Part shown: positions 9,660-19,293 of the stretch, in pieces
How positions within the stretch are numbered: position 1 is the stretch's first letter
Layout of the letters: each line of letters starts with the position of its first letter
Source: Acinetobacter sp. NIPH 298
GTDB lineage: Bacteria; Pseudomonadota; Gammaproteobacteria; Pseudomonadales; Moraxellaceae
Assembly (NCBI RefSeq): GCF_000369505.1
Contig: NZ_KB850053.1
Coordinates: forward strand, 1-64,000
Length of the DNA: 64,000 nucleotides
Reading direction: 5' to 3'
Program-made: the position numbers and the translations under genes
The notes under the pieces: model-generated
Databases searched by the model: none
What the model was told of the DNA's origin: nothing
What the model saw: the letters and a program-made list of their open reading frames with translations, nothing else

Positions 9660-10106
9660 ATGATGGGGAAAAAATTAATAAGCGGTTTACTTTTATCTGT
9701 AATTAGCGGTTTTACTTTTGCAATCGATATTACAGGTATGTGGCAAAGTATCGATGACAAAACGGGTGCACCCAAAGCTTTAGTCGAAATTCGCCAAGAA
9801 TCGAATGGAACCTATACGGGTAAAATTGTAAAACTTACACCTCGTATAGGCTATACACCAAAGGAAAAATGTATAGACTGTCCACCACCTTATACCGATA
9901 AACCAATCGTCGGATTGGATGTCGTTACAGGACTAAAGTATAGTGAAGGCTTAAACTATACCAATGGTCGTATTCTTGATCCGAATACAGGCAAAATTTA
10001 TAGTATGAGAGCTAAACTGAATGCCAACGGCAAGCGCTTACACTTACGTGGTTATTTAGGTGTTTCTGCGTTAGGTCGCAATCAGATTTGGATTCGTGCA
10101 GATTAA
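9660..10106 (+). CDS. DUF2147 family secreted protein
   Basis: A protein of about 148 residues with a signal peptide cleaved near FTFA-ID. The mature part has the DUF2147 layout: ITGMWQS start, GKIVKL, a CIDCPPPY segment with two Cys, IVGLDVV, GRILDPNTGKIY and GYLGVSALGR. The domain is a small beta-barrel of unknown role found in many Proteobacteria. The start may be 9660 or 9663; no strong ribosome site separates them. A hairpin terminator follows. Confidence 0.85.
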   Translation: MMGKKLISGLLLSVISGFTFAIDITGMWQSIDDKTGAPKALVEIRQESNGTYTGKIVKLTPRIGYTPKEKCIDCPPPYTDKPIVGLDVVTGLKYSEGLNYTNGRILDPNTGKIYSMRAKLNANGKRLHLRGYLGVSALGRNQIWIRAD

Positions 10107-10125
10107 AATCGACCTCGTACTGAAA

Positions 10126-10163
10126 CAGAAAAGCCCTATTTTTTAATAGGGCTTTTCTTATAA
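10126..10163. terminator. Terminator after the DUF2147 gene, shared with prc
   Basis: An AGCCCTAT...ATAGGGCT hairpin flanked by A- and T-rich runs lies between the convergent genes. Confidence 0.85.
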
Positions 10164-10178
10164 GGGGTTATGAAGAAA

Positions 10179-12362
10179 TTAACGCCCTTGTAACTTGGCA
10201 TAATCTAAAAGCACGTTCGCGGCCTCAGTCACAAAAACCTCTTCTTCTGGCAATGCTGGGCGTTGATGCGCTTTCATCTTGGCACGCGATTCAACTAGCG
10301 CATCAATTGACGCTTGATAGCTTTCCCAATTTGCATAAGGCTTTTGACCTGTTGCTAAACGACGTTGGTTTTCTGCATTTAATGTTTGTTGCTCTAAATC
10401 AATTAACTCTGCACGACGTTGGTTGATATCCAAAACAACTTTCTTCTGAGCAGAGGTTTTCTGAGCAATCGCTTTACGCGTTTCTAAGTATTTGAACTGA
10501 GAATCTGCTGCAACACGTTGAGCAGAAAATTCAGACAACTTCGCTACATAAGGCTGCACTGAACCTTCTCGTTTAAACGGTGCGGTTGGAATGGTATCCC
10601 ATTTCAAAGCATTTTTCGCTTTACGCTCACCAAATTCTTCATTGTAAATATCAACCAGCTTAATGTCTGGAATCACCCCTTTATTCTGGGTACTGCCACC
10701 AGTAACACGATAAAACTTACGCTGTGTCAGGGTCGCTTGACCATAAGCCAATGAATCCAACTGAACCTGAGCCGTGCCTTTTCCTGTCGTCGTGCTACCA
10801 ATCACGATGCCACGTTCATAATCTTGAATCGCAGCAGAATAAATCTCGCTCGCAGACGCAGAAGCCAAGTTGACGAGAACAGCTAACGGACCTGCATAAG
10901 CTTGTACGCCACCATCAGTGTCTTCAAACACATTGACATTGCCATTGCCATCACGGATCTGCACCACAGGACCTGATTTGATTACTTGCCCCAACATACG
11001 GGCAACTTCTTCTAAAGACCCACCCGGATCGTTTCGTAGATCAATTAAGATCCCTTCTACTTTCTTCGCTTTCAATTCTTCTAAGGCTTTGGCAGTATCG
11101 ACAGAAACCGAACGGTATTCAGTGCCCGCACGACGTGAACGGTAATCAAAATAAAATGATGGAATTTCAATAACACCAAAGAGATGTTTTTTTCCATCAC
11201 GTGTGATTTCAACCGTACGTGAACGAACACCTGCATCTTCTTCTTGAATAATATCGCGAACCAAAGTGACATTACGTGCCTGACTCATTGCAGCACCTGT
11301 GCCTAACAAGCGCACCACAACTTTGGTTCCACGTTTACCACGAATTAACCCTACAATTTCTGAACTCGGCCAACCGATCACATCCACCATTTTCTCGCCA
11401 TCTTGAGCAACCCCAATAATGCGATCTCCTGATTTCACTTGACCTGATTTACTTGCTGGACCACCTTCGACGATCATTTCAATTCGTGTGTAATCTTCAT
11501 TGCCACGCTCAGGGCGAATCGAAACACCGATCCCTTCTAAACGCAAAGTGGTTTGACGATTCAACTCCATCGCATCAATCGGTGGATAATAATTACTGTG
11601 CGGATCATAAGTCGCCAACATCGCATTCAATGTCTTTTCTAGCACATCATCACTTTTCACACGCCCCATTCGCTCTAACTGACGTGTATAGCGTTTAGTC
11701 AAGGTTTGAACAGGTGTTAAATCTTCTGGCCCAGTCAAATCTTGACCATTTGCAAGTGATGGATTCTCTTTTAATGCTTTTTGTTTGGCTTGCTCTTCTT
11801 CTTTGCTGATCGTTAAATTAATCAGTTGTGAAACCAGCATCTTTTGCCAGTGGGCTTGTTGTTCAGCTTTAGTATTAAAATAAGGTACTTTTTCACGATC
11901 GATATCCAGATAAACATCTTTCTGCTGCAAGTTTTGAGGCTTTTTCAATTCAGCCAACATAAACTCATAGAACTCTCTTAATCGCTCTCGATATTGCGCA
12001 TGAATCGCAAAAGGACCTGTGAGGTTTCCAGCTTTAAGTGATCCACCAAAATTTGAACCATATTTATTCTTATAATCTTCAACTTCATTGCTTAAAAATA
12101 ATGAATGATCTGGATCAAGGCTATCAAGATACATATCTAAAATACGTTTTGAAGTCGTCGCATCTAAACGCATATTGAGATAATGCTGACGATCAACCAG
12201 TGTTGCTAACTGACGCGCGACCAATGCTTGTTCTTGTGATGGCTTGATCACCGTTGAAACGGCAGACGCTTCTGTCGCCGCAATAGCCTCATTCATGGTA
12301 TGAGAGAAAAATAAACCACCAGTCGCAATTGCAACTGCACACGCTATCATTTGAAGTTTCAT
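10179..12362 (-). CDS. prc: Tail-specific periplasmic protease Prc
   Basis: A 727-residue protein with a signal peptide, an N-terminal Prc/Tsp domain, a PDZ domain (VGIGVSIRPE onward, about residues 280-370) and an S41 protease domain. The catalytic Ser sits in SASASEIYS and the Lys in TTGKGTAQ, the family dyad. A C-terminal DUF3340 domain follows. Prc trims periplasmic proteins with unstructured C-termini, including the peptidoglycan endopeptidase MepS in E. coli. I chose the ATG at 12362, which has AAGGAAG upstream and begins a clean signal peptide; a TTG 30 bases further out would extend it by 10 residues. Confidence 0.93.
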   Translation of the reverse strand: MKLQMIACAVAIATGGLFFSHTMNEAIAATEASAVSTVIKPSQEQALVARQLATLVDRQHYLNMRLDATTSKRILDMYLDSLDPDHSLFLSNEVEDYKNKYGSNFGGSLKAGNLTGPFAIHAQYRERLREFYEFMLAELKKPQNLQQKDVYLDIDREKVPYFNTKAEQQAHWQKMLVSQLINLTISKEEEQAKQKALKENPSLANGQDLTGPEDLTPVQTLTKRYTRQLERMGRVKSDDVLEKTLNAMLATYDPHSNYYPPIDAMELNRQTTLRLEGIGVSIRPERGNEDYTRIEMIVEGGPASKSGQVKSGDRIIGVAQDGEKMVDVIGWPSSEIVGLIRGKRGTKVVVRLLGTGAAMSQARNVTLVRDIIQEEDAGVRSRTVEITRDGKKHLFGVIEIPSFYFDYRSRRAGTEYRSVSVDTAKALEELKAKKVEGILIDLRNDPGGSLEEVARMLGQVIKSGPVVQIRDGNGNVNVFEDTDGGVQAYAGPLAVLVNLASASASEIYSAAIQDYERGIVIGSTTTGKGTAQVQLDSLAYGQATLTQRKFYRVTGGSTQNKGVIPDIKLVDIYNEEFGERKAKNALKWDTIPTAPFKREGSVQPYVAKLSEFSAQRVAADSQFKYLETRKAIAQKTSAQKKVVLDINQRRAELIDLEQQTLNAENQRRLATGQKPYANWESYQASIDALVESRAKMKAHQRPALPEEEVFVTEAANVLLDYAKLQGR

Positions 12363-12597
12363 AAAATTTTGGTGCTTCCTTGGATATGGCAATTATTACA
12401 CGCTGATCATATCGATATGAACATATTTCATTCAGTATTTATCAGCCTGTAAACTCGTCGGTTGCTATAAATAACGTCTCAACGAGTATTTATCATCAAT
12501 ATCATGTAGTTTTATCATATTCTGTACTGACAAAATGTAGCAAATCATTGCACAATTTAGCTATCGTTTTTTTCATCAAAATTCAAACGGAATCCAT

Positions 12598-13617
12598 ATG
12601 ATCGGCGCGTTGATGCTAGATATAGCTGGCACAGAACTTACTCAAGAAGATATTGAACTCTTACAAGCGCCACAAGTCGGTGGCATGATTTTATTTGGAC
12701 GTAACATTGAATCCCCTCAGCAGGTTCGCGCTTTAACCGATCATATGCGTCAAGTCCGCCCTGACATCCTGATCGCAGTCGATCAGGAAGGTGGTCGCGT
12801 ACAACGCTTAAGACAAGGGTTTACTTTACTACCGGCAATGGGTCGACTCGGTGAACACTATATCCACAATCCTCAACAGGCGATTGAACTAGCAGAACAA
12901 TGCGGTTGGCTCATGGCGATTGAGGTACTTGCAGTCGGTATTGATTTTAGTTTTGCGCCTGTTTTAGACCTGAATGATGTCAGTGATGTGATCGGTGATC
13001 GTGGTTTTGCTAAAAACATGCAAGATATCGTACCACTTGCAGATGCCTTTATGCGCGGCATGAAAAAAGCAGGCATGGCAACCACAGGCAAACACTTTCC
13101 TGGACATGGTTCAGTCAAAGCAGATTCGCATGTCGCAGCAGCAATTGATAGCCGTTCATATCAGGAAATCTATGATAAAGACATGCAGAGCTTTATTCAG
13201 TTGATGCCACAACTTGATGCGCTGATGCCAGCCCATGTGATTTATGATCAAGTTGATCCAAACCCAGCAGGCTTCTCACCATTTTGGTTGCAAAATGTTT
13301 TACGCCAACAACTTAAATATGATGGCGTTCTCTTCTCAGATGATTTAAGTATGCAAGCTGCGTGTGTGGCAGGTGGTGCTGATGCGCGTATCCAAGCAGC
13401 ATTAAACGCTGGCTGTGATATGGGGTTGGTCTGCAATGATCGCGCTGCTGCTTGTACCGCATTAGATGGAATCCAAACACTTGCTTTGCCAAATCAACAA
13501 CGTTTAGAACGTATGCGTGGTAAAATCCCAAATATTCAGGTGGGTACAACACTGACATTAGATGAAAACTGGCAAACCGTCAGAAAAGCCATTGAAGAAT
13601 TTAAGAATTCGTTTTAA
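12598..13617 (+). CDS. nagZ: Beta-N-acetylhexosaminidase NagZ
   Basis: A 339-residue cytoplasmic glycoside hydrolase family 3 enzyme. It shows the NagZ signature KHFPGHG-(x4)-DSH (165-178) with the His/Asp catalytic loop, and the nucleophile region FSDDLS (Asp248/249). It removes GlcNAc from anhydromuropeptides in cell-wall recycling, which feeds the signals that control AmpC-type beta-lactamases where these are present. It is divergent from prc, another envelope-turnover gene. Confidence 0.95.
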   Translation: MIGALMLDIAGTELTQEDIELLQAPQVGGMILFGRNIESPQQVRALTDHMRQVRPDILIAVDQEGGRVQRLRQGFTLLPAMGRLGEHYIHNPQQAIELAEQCGWLMAIEVLAVGIDFSFAPVLDLNDVSDVIGDRGFAKNMQDIVPLADAFMRGMKKAGMATTGKHFPGHGSVKADSHVAAAIDSRSYQEIYDKDMQSFIQLMPQLDALMPAHVIYDQVDPNPAGFSPFWLQNVLRQQLKYDGVLFSDDLSMQAACVAGGADARIQAALNAGCDMGLVCNDRAAACTALDGIQTLALPNQQRLERMRGKIPNIQVGTTLTLDENWQTVRKAIEEFKNSF

Positions 13618-13674
13618 TTTTACTTAGATTTTTTAATCTTTTTATGAACATAATTTAATCTTGCCGAGTGTTCA

Positions 13675-13856
13675 TCTGATTAAAGGATTTTGCCTTCGGC
13701 TCGACTTACTTTTCAGGGATGCAAAGTAAGCAAAAATATTTCGCAGCTTTAGTCGCTGCTCATAGGCTGAGAGTACATCCTGAGCAATTTCAAAGCAACG
13801 CTTTGAAAGCAGCGCAAGACCAGATCAACGGCGGCATCCATGCCGTCCCACGATAG
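13675..13856 (+). repeat. Intergenic repeat-like element or translated relic
   Basis: The 338-base gap between nagZ and the methyltransferase gene holds a block that stays open in one frame from after a TGA at about 13677 to TAG at 13854-13856. It encodes a peptide with segments such as FGSTYFSGMQSKQKYFAAL and NGGIHAVPR. It is more GC-rich than the flanking AT-rich DNA and ends with GGCGGCATCCATGCCGTCC. Blocks of this style recur between genes in Acinetobacter genomes, as I recall them. No convincing start codon or ribosome site precedes it, so I call it a dispersed element rather than a gene. Confidence 0.45.
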
Positions 13857-13955
13857 TAAATAACAAACCTAAAATAGGATTTTGTGGAAAAATCTCAATT
13901 TTAAAAAAAGATTAATTTTATATATCCAAATTAGGAAAAATAGAGTCTAGGACAG

Positions 13956-14798
13956 ATGACACAACAACTTTCGAAACATCGCCACATTTCATTTACAGCG
14001 CACTATACGGGGTATATTTGGTATCAAATGGGGATTTCACATCCTGCACTCGCAACCGCAAAAGGAAAAACACTTGCAGCTTTAGTCCACCCAATTGAAA
14101 GTTGGGCTGAAAAATATGTCGGTGGCAGCATGCGTACCACCTTAAAACAACGGCACACCATGCTCGATACGCATTTAAAAGCATTGATTGAACAGCATCC
14201 TCATTTACAAGTGCTCGAAATTGCGTGTGGCTTATCTCCTCGTGGTTGGTGGTTTAGACAACACTATCCAGATATCACCTTTCGCGAACTCGACCTACCA
14301 GACATGGCCGCAACAAAACAAGCTGCGCTACAACAGATTGAAACACATGCAGATGAAGTGCTGTCTGTGGATTTATTCACGGATGCTTTTGCAACGGCTT
14401 TTGAAACATTTGATCCGAATCGCCCCTTGGTCATTATCAGCGAAGGACTGATTAACTATTTTGATAAACCCTTATTACAACAGCTCATCAAGTCAATCGC
14501 TATCTATGGCAATCGCTTTAAAGAATTACATTACTTAACTGATATTTATCCAGAACCAACTCAAAACAAACTTGCCACCATTATTTGGAATAGCAGCCGC
14601 TTACTAAAATGGATGTCACGCAGTGCCTTTAGTTTTCATTTCAAAACACCAGCAGAAGTTGAACAGTTTTTTAATGAAGCTGGCTTTAAACAGGTGCAAG
14701 TGCTGCAACCCAAACAGTTTTTTGAACAAGTAAAATTAGAAAACAATGACCAGCATTTGGGTGATCTGGTTTGGATGATTCAAGCAAGTAATAAATAG
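13956..14798 (+). CDS. Class I SAM-dependent methyltransferase, LCM/COG3315-like
   Basis: A 280-residue cytoplasmic protein with an AdoMet-binding motif VLEIACGLSPRGWW (about residues 85-98) and an acidic post-II motif (FRELDLPD). The look is that of the leucine carboxyl methyltransferase-like group often annotated as polyketide O-methyltransferases. The substrate is unknown; no biosynthetic cluster lies nearby. It has its own terminator. Confidence 0.75.
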   Translation: MTQQLSKHRHISFTAHYTGYIWYQMGISHPALATAKGKTLAALVHPIESWAEKYVGGSMRTTLKQRHTMLDTHLKALIEQHPHLQVLEIACGLSPRGWWFRQHYPDITFRELDLPDMAATKQAALQQIETHADEVLSVDLFTDAFATAFETFDPNRPLVIISEGLINYFDKPLLQQLIKSIAIYGNRFKELHYLTDIYPEPTQNKLATIIWNSSRLLKWMSRSAFSFHFKTPAEVEQFFNEAGFKQVQVLQPKQFFEQVKLENNDQHLGDLVWMIQASNK

Positions 14799-14805
14799 CC
14801 CCAAT

Positions 14806-14850
14806 AAAAAAGAGAAGTGACTATTATTTATTCACTTCTCTTTTTTTTAA
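14806..14850. terminator. Bidirectional terminator
   Basis: A strong AGAGAAGTGA...TCACTTCTCT stem, with A-tract before and T8 after, lies between convergent genes. Confidence 0.9.
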
Positions 14851-14870
14851 ATCCGTTCGTAATGGTTAAA

Positions 14871-16181
14871 TCAAACGCATTTTTGGCGCTCGATAAAACG
14901 AGTTAAACGTTCAGCAACGTCAAAACTACCGTGTTTAAACAAGATACGTAGACCTTGTTCAGTGATATCAAAAATTAAGCATTCAATTTTAAACTCACCT
15001 TCCTCATCCGCCAAATGCAAGGCTAAGTCACGTGGATGCTGACGAATAAAATCAAGCTGATCTAAGTCATCGACTTTCAAATACACACCAAAGAAAGTGA
15101 TATCTACAATTTTAACAGCAGCTTCAGTCTCTAAATGACGATGTGTCAATTTTGAATCTGGTTGTAAAACAGCAATGCGCTCTTCACCACGACGCTCGAT
15201 CTGTTGCATTTGCTCACGTGTCATCGAAATAATGCCATCAAGATGATCGATGGACTCACCTTTCAAAAATGAGGTAAACAAATTCATGGTTTCTTTACGG
15301 CGTTGCAACTGCGGTACGTGGTCTGCATTGGCAATCAAAGCAAATTGCATATCTTGGCACTGCAAAGCAAAATCTGCATTTTCATGTGGCAAAGTAAAGC
15401 TATCGTACTGCCCTGCTGCAACCAATGTTTTGCATTGTGGTACAGGTACATTACTTAAGCGCAATAAACGATTACAGTTAATTTCATAACGTTCACGCTC
15501 AGTGCTGCTGAAATCAGCCATTTGTCTAAAAAACAGACGCTTTGCTGTTGGTGACATACGGGTTTTATCAAGTTTGGCATGATTGACTAAATAGAGAATG
15601 ACTGCTTGACCAAATTCTTCCATGCGATCTTCACGCATTAAATGCAATGATTCTTCGAGCAACATGCGCCAGCTTTTACGTGTCTTTTGCATCACGCCCA
15701 TCAACACCATACGATCCATGAGCTCTGGGCGTTGATCAGCAAATGAAGATGCGATAACAGAACCTAATGACATCCCCATCATTGAAACTTTATCAATTCC
15801 AACGATATCGAGCCATTGCCCAAGCATCTTAGACAAATCTGGTAATTCTAGTATTGAAGCTGACGCACCTGTATCGACATTACGAATTTGTTGATTTGAG
15901 CCCATTGAAGGTAAGTCAATCAAGATAACAGGACCGCTCTCAAAGAGTTGCTCAACACAATACTTATAAGAGTTAAAGTTTTGAAATGCGCCCCCGACAA
16001 TTACAATCGGCGTGTTGTGGATCGTTTTAGGATCTGCAATTGCCATATATTCAATTTTCCAACCATCAATCCACGTTGTACGCGCTGGTTGTTTAAAACT
16101 GTTTTTATTGTAGATGTCAAAAAAACCAAAGCCTGTGAAGCTATGATTTAAATCCGAGTCCATTTGGATAATGGAATTCAT
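14871..16181 (-). CDS. Alpha/beta hydrolase fused to a C-terminal PilZ-like domain
   Basis: A 436-residue cytoplasmic protein. Residues about 55-310 form an alpha/beta hydrolase with nucleophile elbow G-M-S138-L-G, a likely acid D260 and a likely His288 (ADHVP). Residues about 330-430 resemble a PilZ domain: an R331-x-x-x-R335 motif followed by D360-x-T-x-x-G365, the two elements that bind c-di-GMP. A hydrolase whose activity or location responds to c-di-GMP is therefore possible, but substrate and binding are unproven. The start at 16181 has AGGAAGGA just upstream; the longer frame adds 25 residues without support. It is single-gene, divergent from proA. Confidence 0.7.
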   Translation of the reverse strand: MNSIIQMDSDLNHSFTGFGFFDIYNKNSFKQPARTTWIDGWKIEYMAIADPKTIHNTPIVIVGGAFQNFNSYKYCVEQLFESGPVILIDLPSMGSNQQIRNVDTGASASILELPDLSKMLGQWLDIVGIDKVSMMGMSLGSVIASSFADQRPELMDRMVLMGVMQKTRKSWRMLLEESLHLMREDRMEEFGQAVILYLVNHAKLDKTRMSPTAKRLFFRQMADFSSTERERYEINCNRLLRLSNVPVPQCKTLVAAGQYDSFTLPHENADFALQCQDMQFALIANADHVPQLQRRKETMNLFTSFLKGESIDHLDGIISMTREQMQQIERRGEERIAVLQPDSKLTHRHLETEAAVKIVDITFFGVYLKVDDLDQLDFIRQHPRDLALHLADEEGEFKIECLIFDITEQGLRILFKHGSFDVAERLTRFIERQKCV

Positions 16182-16536
16182 GTCCTTCCTCCATCCTTGT
16201 TTATTTTTCTGTTGCAAGCATGTCATTTTTAGCGACCCTGCCCTGCAAGTTAACAAATTTATAAAATTTGTATTACATTTATCCTATACTTTTTCATTCT
16301 ATACAAATGCATGTTTTATACGCAATCATTTCCTTAACCACTTATCTTGTTTAGACCAATAATCTTTTGCAAAATATGTATCCACATCCTGATATTCGGT
16401 ATATTTATCGCATAAAAATAAAAAAAATTGCGCCAATTAACAATTTGTAATTTTTTTGAATTGTCAGTTCCGCCTATTCATTGTTCGGCATTTGACTGTT
16501 ACTATCTTTATAAATACATGCAATCATCAAAATGCT

Positions 16537-17802
16537 ATGCAAGACTCAATTCAAAACTATATGCAACAGGTAGGTACTCAGGCGCGCCAAGCGTCAAGTA
16601 TTTTAATGAGTGCGCCAACTCATTTGAAAAACCATGCTTTGTCTGCAATTTATACCGCTTTAGAAAACAATCAAGCGCAAATTTTGGCAGCCAATCAGAT
16701 TGACATGAATAACGGACGTCAACGCCAATTAGACAATGCGTTGCTTGATCGTTTAGAGCTGACCCCTGCGCGTTTTAAAGGAATGCTACAAGGCTTAAAA
16801 GATGTAATCAGCCTCATTGACCCGATTGGGGAGATTACAGATCTTGCCTACCGTCCATCTGGTATTCAATTGGGCAAAATGCGTGTTCCACTTGGTGTCG
16901 TTGGAATGATTTATGAATCAAGACCCAATGTAACCCTTGAAGCTGCATCATTGGCATTAAAATCTGGTAATGCCATCATTTTACGTGGTGGATCAGAAGC
17001 ATTGGAATCAAACAAAGCGATTGCTCTTGCGATCCAACATGGTCTACAAATATCAGGTTTGCCTGAACACGCCGTTCAAGTCATTGATACCCCTGATCGC
17101 GCAGCAGTCGGTCATTTGATCACGATGACTGAATTTGTCGATGTGATTATACCGCGTGGTGGAAAAAGCCTGATCGAACGTATCAGTCAAGAAGCACGTA
17201 TTCCAGTAATTAAACATTTAGATGGTAACTGCCATGTTTTTGTTGAAGCTCAAGCAGATCTACAAAAAGCTTTGCCTATCGCACTGAATGCCAAAACGCA
17301 TCGTTACGGTGTTTGTAATGCCATGGAAACGTTATTGGTAGATGAAGCAATTGCTGAGGAGTTTTTACCGCGTATCGCAGAACTCTATGCTGAGAAGCAA
17401 GTTGAACTGCGTGGATGCTCTGAAACACAACGCATTTTGGGTATATCGGTTAAAACAGCAACTGAGGAAGATTGGTATACAGAATACTTAGGTCCGATCC
17501 TTGCAATTAAAGTTGTGACCGGAATGAATGAGGCGATTGAGCATATCAATAAGTACGGCTCTCATCATACCGATGCGATTATTACGGAAAACTTTAGTCT
17601 GGCACGTGAGTTCTTGGCACGAGTTGATTCAAGTTCTGTAATGATCAATGCTTCAACGCGTTTTGCTGATGGTTTTGAATATGGATTAGGCGCAGAAATT
17701 GGTATTTCTACCGATAAAATTCATGCGCGTGGCCCAGTTGGTTTAGAGGGCTTAACGTCTCAGAAATGGATCGTTTTTGGAGATGGTCAAATCCGCCAAT
17801 AA
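16537..17802 (+). CDS. proA: Gamma-glutamyl phosphate reductase
   Basis: A 421-residue NADPH-dependent enzyme of proline synthesis that converts gamma-glutamyl phosphate to glutamate semialdehyde. The [11 protein letters not shown] segment, [11 protein letters not shown] and the catalytic cysteine in [11 protein letters not shown] are all as expected. The ATG at 16537 gives the usual ProA length; the frame stays open 27 codons upstream. ProB is not adjacent in this window. Confidence 0.95.
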   Translation: MQDSIQNYMQQVGTQARQASSILMSAPTHLKNHALSAIYTALENNQAQILAANQIDMNNGRQRQLDNALLDRLELTPARFKGMLQGLKDVISLIDPIGEITDLAYRPSGIQLGKMRVPLGVVGMIYESRPNVTLEAASLALKSGNAIILRGGSEALESNKAIALAIQHGLQISGLPEHAVQVIDTPDRAAVGHLITMTEFVDVIIPRGGKSLIERISQEARIPVIKHLDGNCHVFVEAQADLQKALPIALNAKTHRYGVCNAMETLLVDEAIAEEFLPRIAELYAEKQVELRGCSETQRILGISVKTATEEDWYTEYLGPILAIKVVTGMNEAIEHINKYGSHHTDAIITENFSLAREFLARVDSSSVMINASTRFADGFEYGLGAEIGISTDKIHARGPVGLEGLTSQKWIVFGDGQIRQ

Positions 17803-17827
17803 CTTAAACGATCTCATTTAAACCCCG

Positions 17828-17869
17828 ACACGATAAAGCGCATTAAATTGATCTTTATCGTGTTTTTAT
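17828..17869 (+). terminator. proA terminator
   Basis: ACACGATAAAG pairs with CTTTATCGTGT and is followed by TTTTTAT. The rest of the 288-base gap up to ackA (17870-18090) is AT-rich and should carry the ackA promoter; I see nothing else in it. Confidence 0.85.
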
Positions 17870-18090
17870 ATATTTTCATACAAAAATACGGCGAAAACCA
17901 ACAGATTAATCAAAAGAACCTGTTATTTACAAACTATACTAAATAGATTGATTTATAAAACAGTTGTATAGGCTAAAGTCTATTTTGCCAATGCAACACC
18001 ACATGCTAAAACATAGCGCTTGTTACTGCTTATAAAACGCAGTCAAACCAAGCTCTCATCATAAAATTAGAATTTGTTAGGTGGTCAAAC

Positions 18091-19266
18091 GTGGCGATAT
18101 CTGTACTGGTAATAAACTGTGGTTCATCATCTATTAAATATGCGCTTATCTCAGAACGCCGTGAAGATCGTATTTATGGTCTAGCAGAAAACTTGGGTGC
18201 AGCCGATGCTCGGATTAAAGGTATCACGCTTGGTGGTGAAGCACTTGAACTCTCGATTCCGTATGCAGATCATGCCAAAGCTTTAGAAACCCTGCTCGCA
18301 CGTTTATCTAATTACAATCCTCAAGCCATTGGGCATCGTGTAGTACATGGTGGCAATATGACCCATGCTGAGCAATTAACCCAACAAACGATTGATCGCA
18401 TTCGTGATGCAATTCCACTTGCACCTTTGCACAACCCCGCAAATTTGATCGGGATTGAGGCAACCATGGCGTTATTTCCACAACTCCCTCAAGTGGCTGT
18501 CTTTGATACCGCATTCCATCAAACCATGCCTGAACGCGCCTATCGTTATGCCTTACCACAATTTTTATATGATCAGCACCAAGTTCGTCGTTATGGCTTC
18601 CATGGTACTAGTCATGCTTATGTGACAGAACGCGCCAGTGAGTTAGCAGGTCAGAAGAACCAAGGCGGTTGGCTCAGTGCTCACTTAGGCAATGGCAGCT
18701 CGACCTGTGCGGTTTGGAATGGACAGAGCCTTGATACTTCGATGGGTATGACCCCACTTGAAGGTGTCGTGATGGGTACCCGTAGTGGTGATGTTGATCC
18801 AAGCCTTCCTTTATTTTTATCCAACAATTTAGGCTGGGATATCCAAAAAATTGACAGTATGCTTAACAAAGACAGTGGCTTATTGGGCTTGTCGGGTTTA
18901 TCCAATGACATGCGTACGTTAGTTGAAGCATCTGAAAATGGTCATGAAGGTGCAATACTCGCGATCGAAGTCTTTTGTTATCGACTCGCAAAATCTTTAT
19001 CTGCGTTAAGTTGCGCCCTGCCTCGTTTAGATGGTTTGATTTTTACTGGTGGTATTGGTGAAAATTCTACCGATGTGCGTGAAAAGACTTTAGCGTATTT
19101 ATCACACTTTGGTCTGCAATTTAGTCAAGAGAAAAATAATAGCTTAGCGCGAGGTAGCGAAGGCCGTATTGACCAAGGTACAGGCCCACAAATCTGGGTG
19201 ATTCCAACAGATGAAGAAGGTCGTATTGCCAAAGAAACGCGCCAAGTGCTTGAACAAACTGTTTAA
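18091..19266 (+). CDS. ackA: Acetate kinase
   Basis: A 391-residue enzyme that interconverts acetate plus ATP and acetyl phosphate plus ADP. It has the N-terminal [14 protein letters not shown] nucleotide/acetate signature, [18 protein letters not shown] and the C-terminal FTGGIGENS. Start is GTG, with TTAGGTGG upstream. It is 27 bases ahead of pta, forming the usual ackA-pta operon for overflow metabolism and acetate assimilation. Confidence 0.96.
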   Translation: MAISVLVINCGSSSIKYALISERREDRIYGLAENLGAADARIKGITLGGEALELSIPYADHAKALETLLARLSNYNPQAIGHRVVHGGNMTHAEQLTQQTIDRIRDAIPLAPLHNPANLIGIEATMALFPQLPQVAVFDTAFHQTMPERAYRYALPQFLYDQHQVRRYGFHGTSHAYVTERASELAGQKNQGGWLSAHLGNGSSTCAVWNGQSLDTSMGMTPLEGVVMGTRSGDVDPSLPLFLSNNLGWDIQKIDSMLNKDSGLLGLSGLSNDMRTLVEASENGHEGAILAIEVFCYRLAKSLSALSCALPRLDGLIFTGGIGENSTDVREKTLAYLSHFGLQFSQEKNNSLARGSEGRIDQGTGPQIWVIPTDEEGRIAKETRQVLEQTV

Positions 19267-19293
19267 CCTACTCAATAAAAAATTAAGGTCATT

